Shown here one piece after another: positions 21,313 through 21,545 of a stretch of 21,545 nt of DNA. The DNA comes from Sutterella sp. (GTDB lineage: Bacteria > Pseudomonadota > Gammaproteobacteria > Burkholderiales > Burkholderiaceae_F), in assembly GCA_019418235.1 (NCBI GenBank), contig DYCH01000083.1, forward strand, positions 7,608 through 29,152, in the 5' to 3' direction. A program made the position numbers and the translations under genes. The first letter of the stretch is position 1. Each line of letters begins with the position of its first letter. The notes under the pieces were generated by a model. It was given only the letters and a program-made list of their open reading frames with translations, was not told the origin of the DNA and did not search any database.

Positions 21313-21348
21313 AATCCCGATTGCCATTTGGCCGTCGGGATTTTTTTT
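21313..21348 (+). terminator. Rho-independent terminator after the M20 peptidase gene
   Basis: AATCCCGA (21313–21320) and TCGGGATT (21335–21342) pair perfectly. An inner helix GCC/GGC (21323–21325 with 21330–21332) lies inside, and eight T follow the GGGA. Confidence 0.92.
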
Positions 21349-21367
21349 CGTGAGTAATCCGAAGGGA

Positions 21368-21397
21368 TGAACATCTGTGCCCTAAGCACTTTAAAAT
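21368..21397 (+). promoter_or_regulatory. Candidate promoter of the YhdT-like gene, possibly leaderless
   Basis: TGAACA at 21368–21373 (4/6 to the consensus –35) and TAAAAT at 21392–21397 (5/6 to –10) are separated by 18 bases. Transcription would begin about 7 bases after the –10, at or near the A of the ATG at 21404, giving an mRNA with little or no leader. Confidence 0.4.
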
Positions 21398-21403
21398 CAA
21401 GGC

Positions 21404-21545
21404 ATGAGTACAAATAATTCTTCCCTTTCTTATCATGAAAAACTCGCGCAAGCCGATCGTGAGGCACGGTTGACGCTTTGGGCTGCGTGCTTTGTGACGC
21501 TTTCATTTTGGCTGGCGATTTTTCTCACCCAAGACGCTTTAGTGG
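21404..21545 (+). CDS. YhdT-like small membrane protein, 5' part (truncated by window end)
   Basis: The frame from the ATG at 21404 stays open to the window end and encodes 47 residues. After a polar N-terminus comes A-D-R-E-A-R-L-T-L-W-A-A-C-F-V-T-L-S, then F-W-L-A-I-F-L-T. This matches the first membrane helix of YhdT (DUF997), in which A-x-x-E-A-R-x-x-L precedes a hydrophobic segment. YhdT is a small inner-membrane protein of unknown role, usually encoded just before the sodium/pantothenate symporter PanF, so panF may follow outside the window. The AAGG is only one base from the ATG, too close for a normal ribosome binding site, and the promoter position suggests a leaderless transcript. 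Confidence 0.7.
   Translation, partial: MSTNNSSLSYHEKLAQADREARLTLWAACFVTLSFWLAIFLTQDALV

Overview
The window reads as a bacterial chromosome segment of moderate GC content. The order sspA–sspB–tRNA-Thr, the prfA–prmC pair and the protein sequences suggest a betaproteobacterium of the Burkholderiales, possibly a gut Sutterella/Parasutterella-like lineage. That placement is inference from recollection, not a computed match. The sequence is incomplete at both ends: it opens inside sspA and closes inside a YhdT-like membrane protein gene.

Region 1 (1–780) is core: the 3' end of sspA, sspB (ClpXP adaptor) and tRNA-Thr(UGU), packed tightly and closed by a strong terminator. Region 2 (about 829–3964) looks like an accessory insert. 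It has AT-rich spacers, a plasmid-type parA plus ribbon-helix-helix partner, an unrecognised ~300-residue protein, and a flavodoxin/two-[4Fe-4S] (EFR1-type) protein. Its spacers carry six copies of TGTACA, usually as AAATGTAC half-sites. Two of these form perfect palindromes, and an identical 15-bp repeat lies at each end of the region. No integrase, transposase or recognisable replication protein is present.

Region 3 (4020–6909) has a minus-strand pair, a zinc-ribbon PLP enzyme of the threonine synthase fold and a RidA-family protein. It is divergent from an M20D amidohydrolase, with an inverted repeat between them that could be a shared operator. Region 4 (6927–14801, minus strand) is a six-gene operon: peptide-type substrate-binding protein, fused double ATPase, two permeases, a cytoplasmic alkaline-phosphatase-superfamily phosphodiesterase and SerB phosphoserine phosphatase. 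Together they suggest import, cleavage and dephosphorylation of a phosphodiester, with the substrate unknown. A hairpin after the binding-protein gene probably sets its higher expression.

Region 5 (14996–17251) has a LysR regulator divergent from an MFS transporter. Region 6 (17286–19186, minus) is prmC and prfA, the release factor 1 methylase and its substrate. Region 7 (19353–21545, plus) has a small DUF697-like protein, a peptidase T-like M20 hydrolase with a strong terminator, and the start of a YhdT-like gene whose apparent promoter would give a leaderless mRNA.

The part most worth following up is the partition-like module of region 2 with its dispersed TGTACA sites and unrecognised protein. 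The phosphodiester uptake operon comes second.
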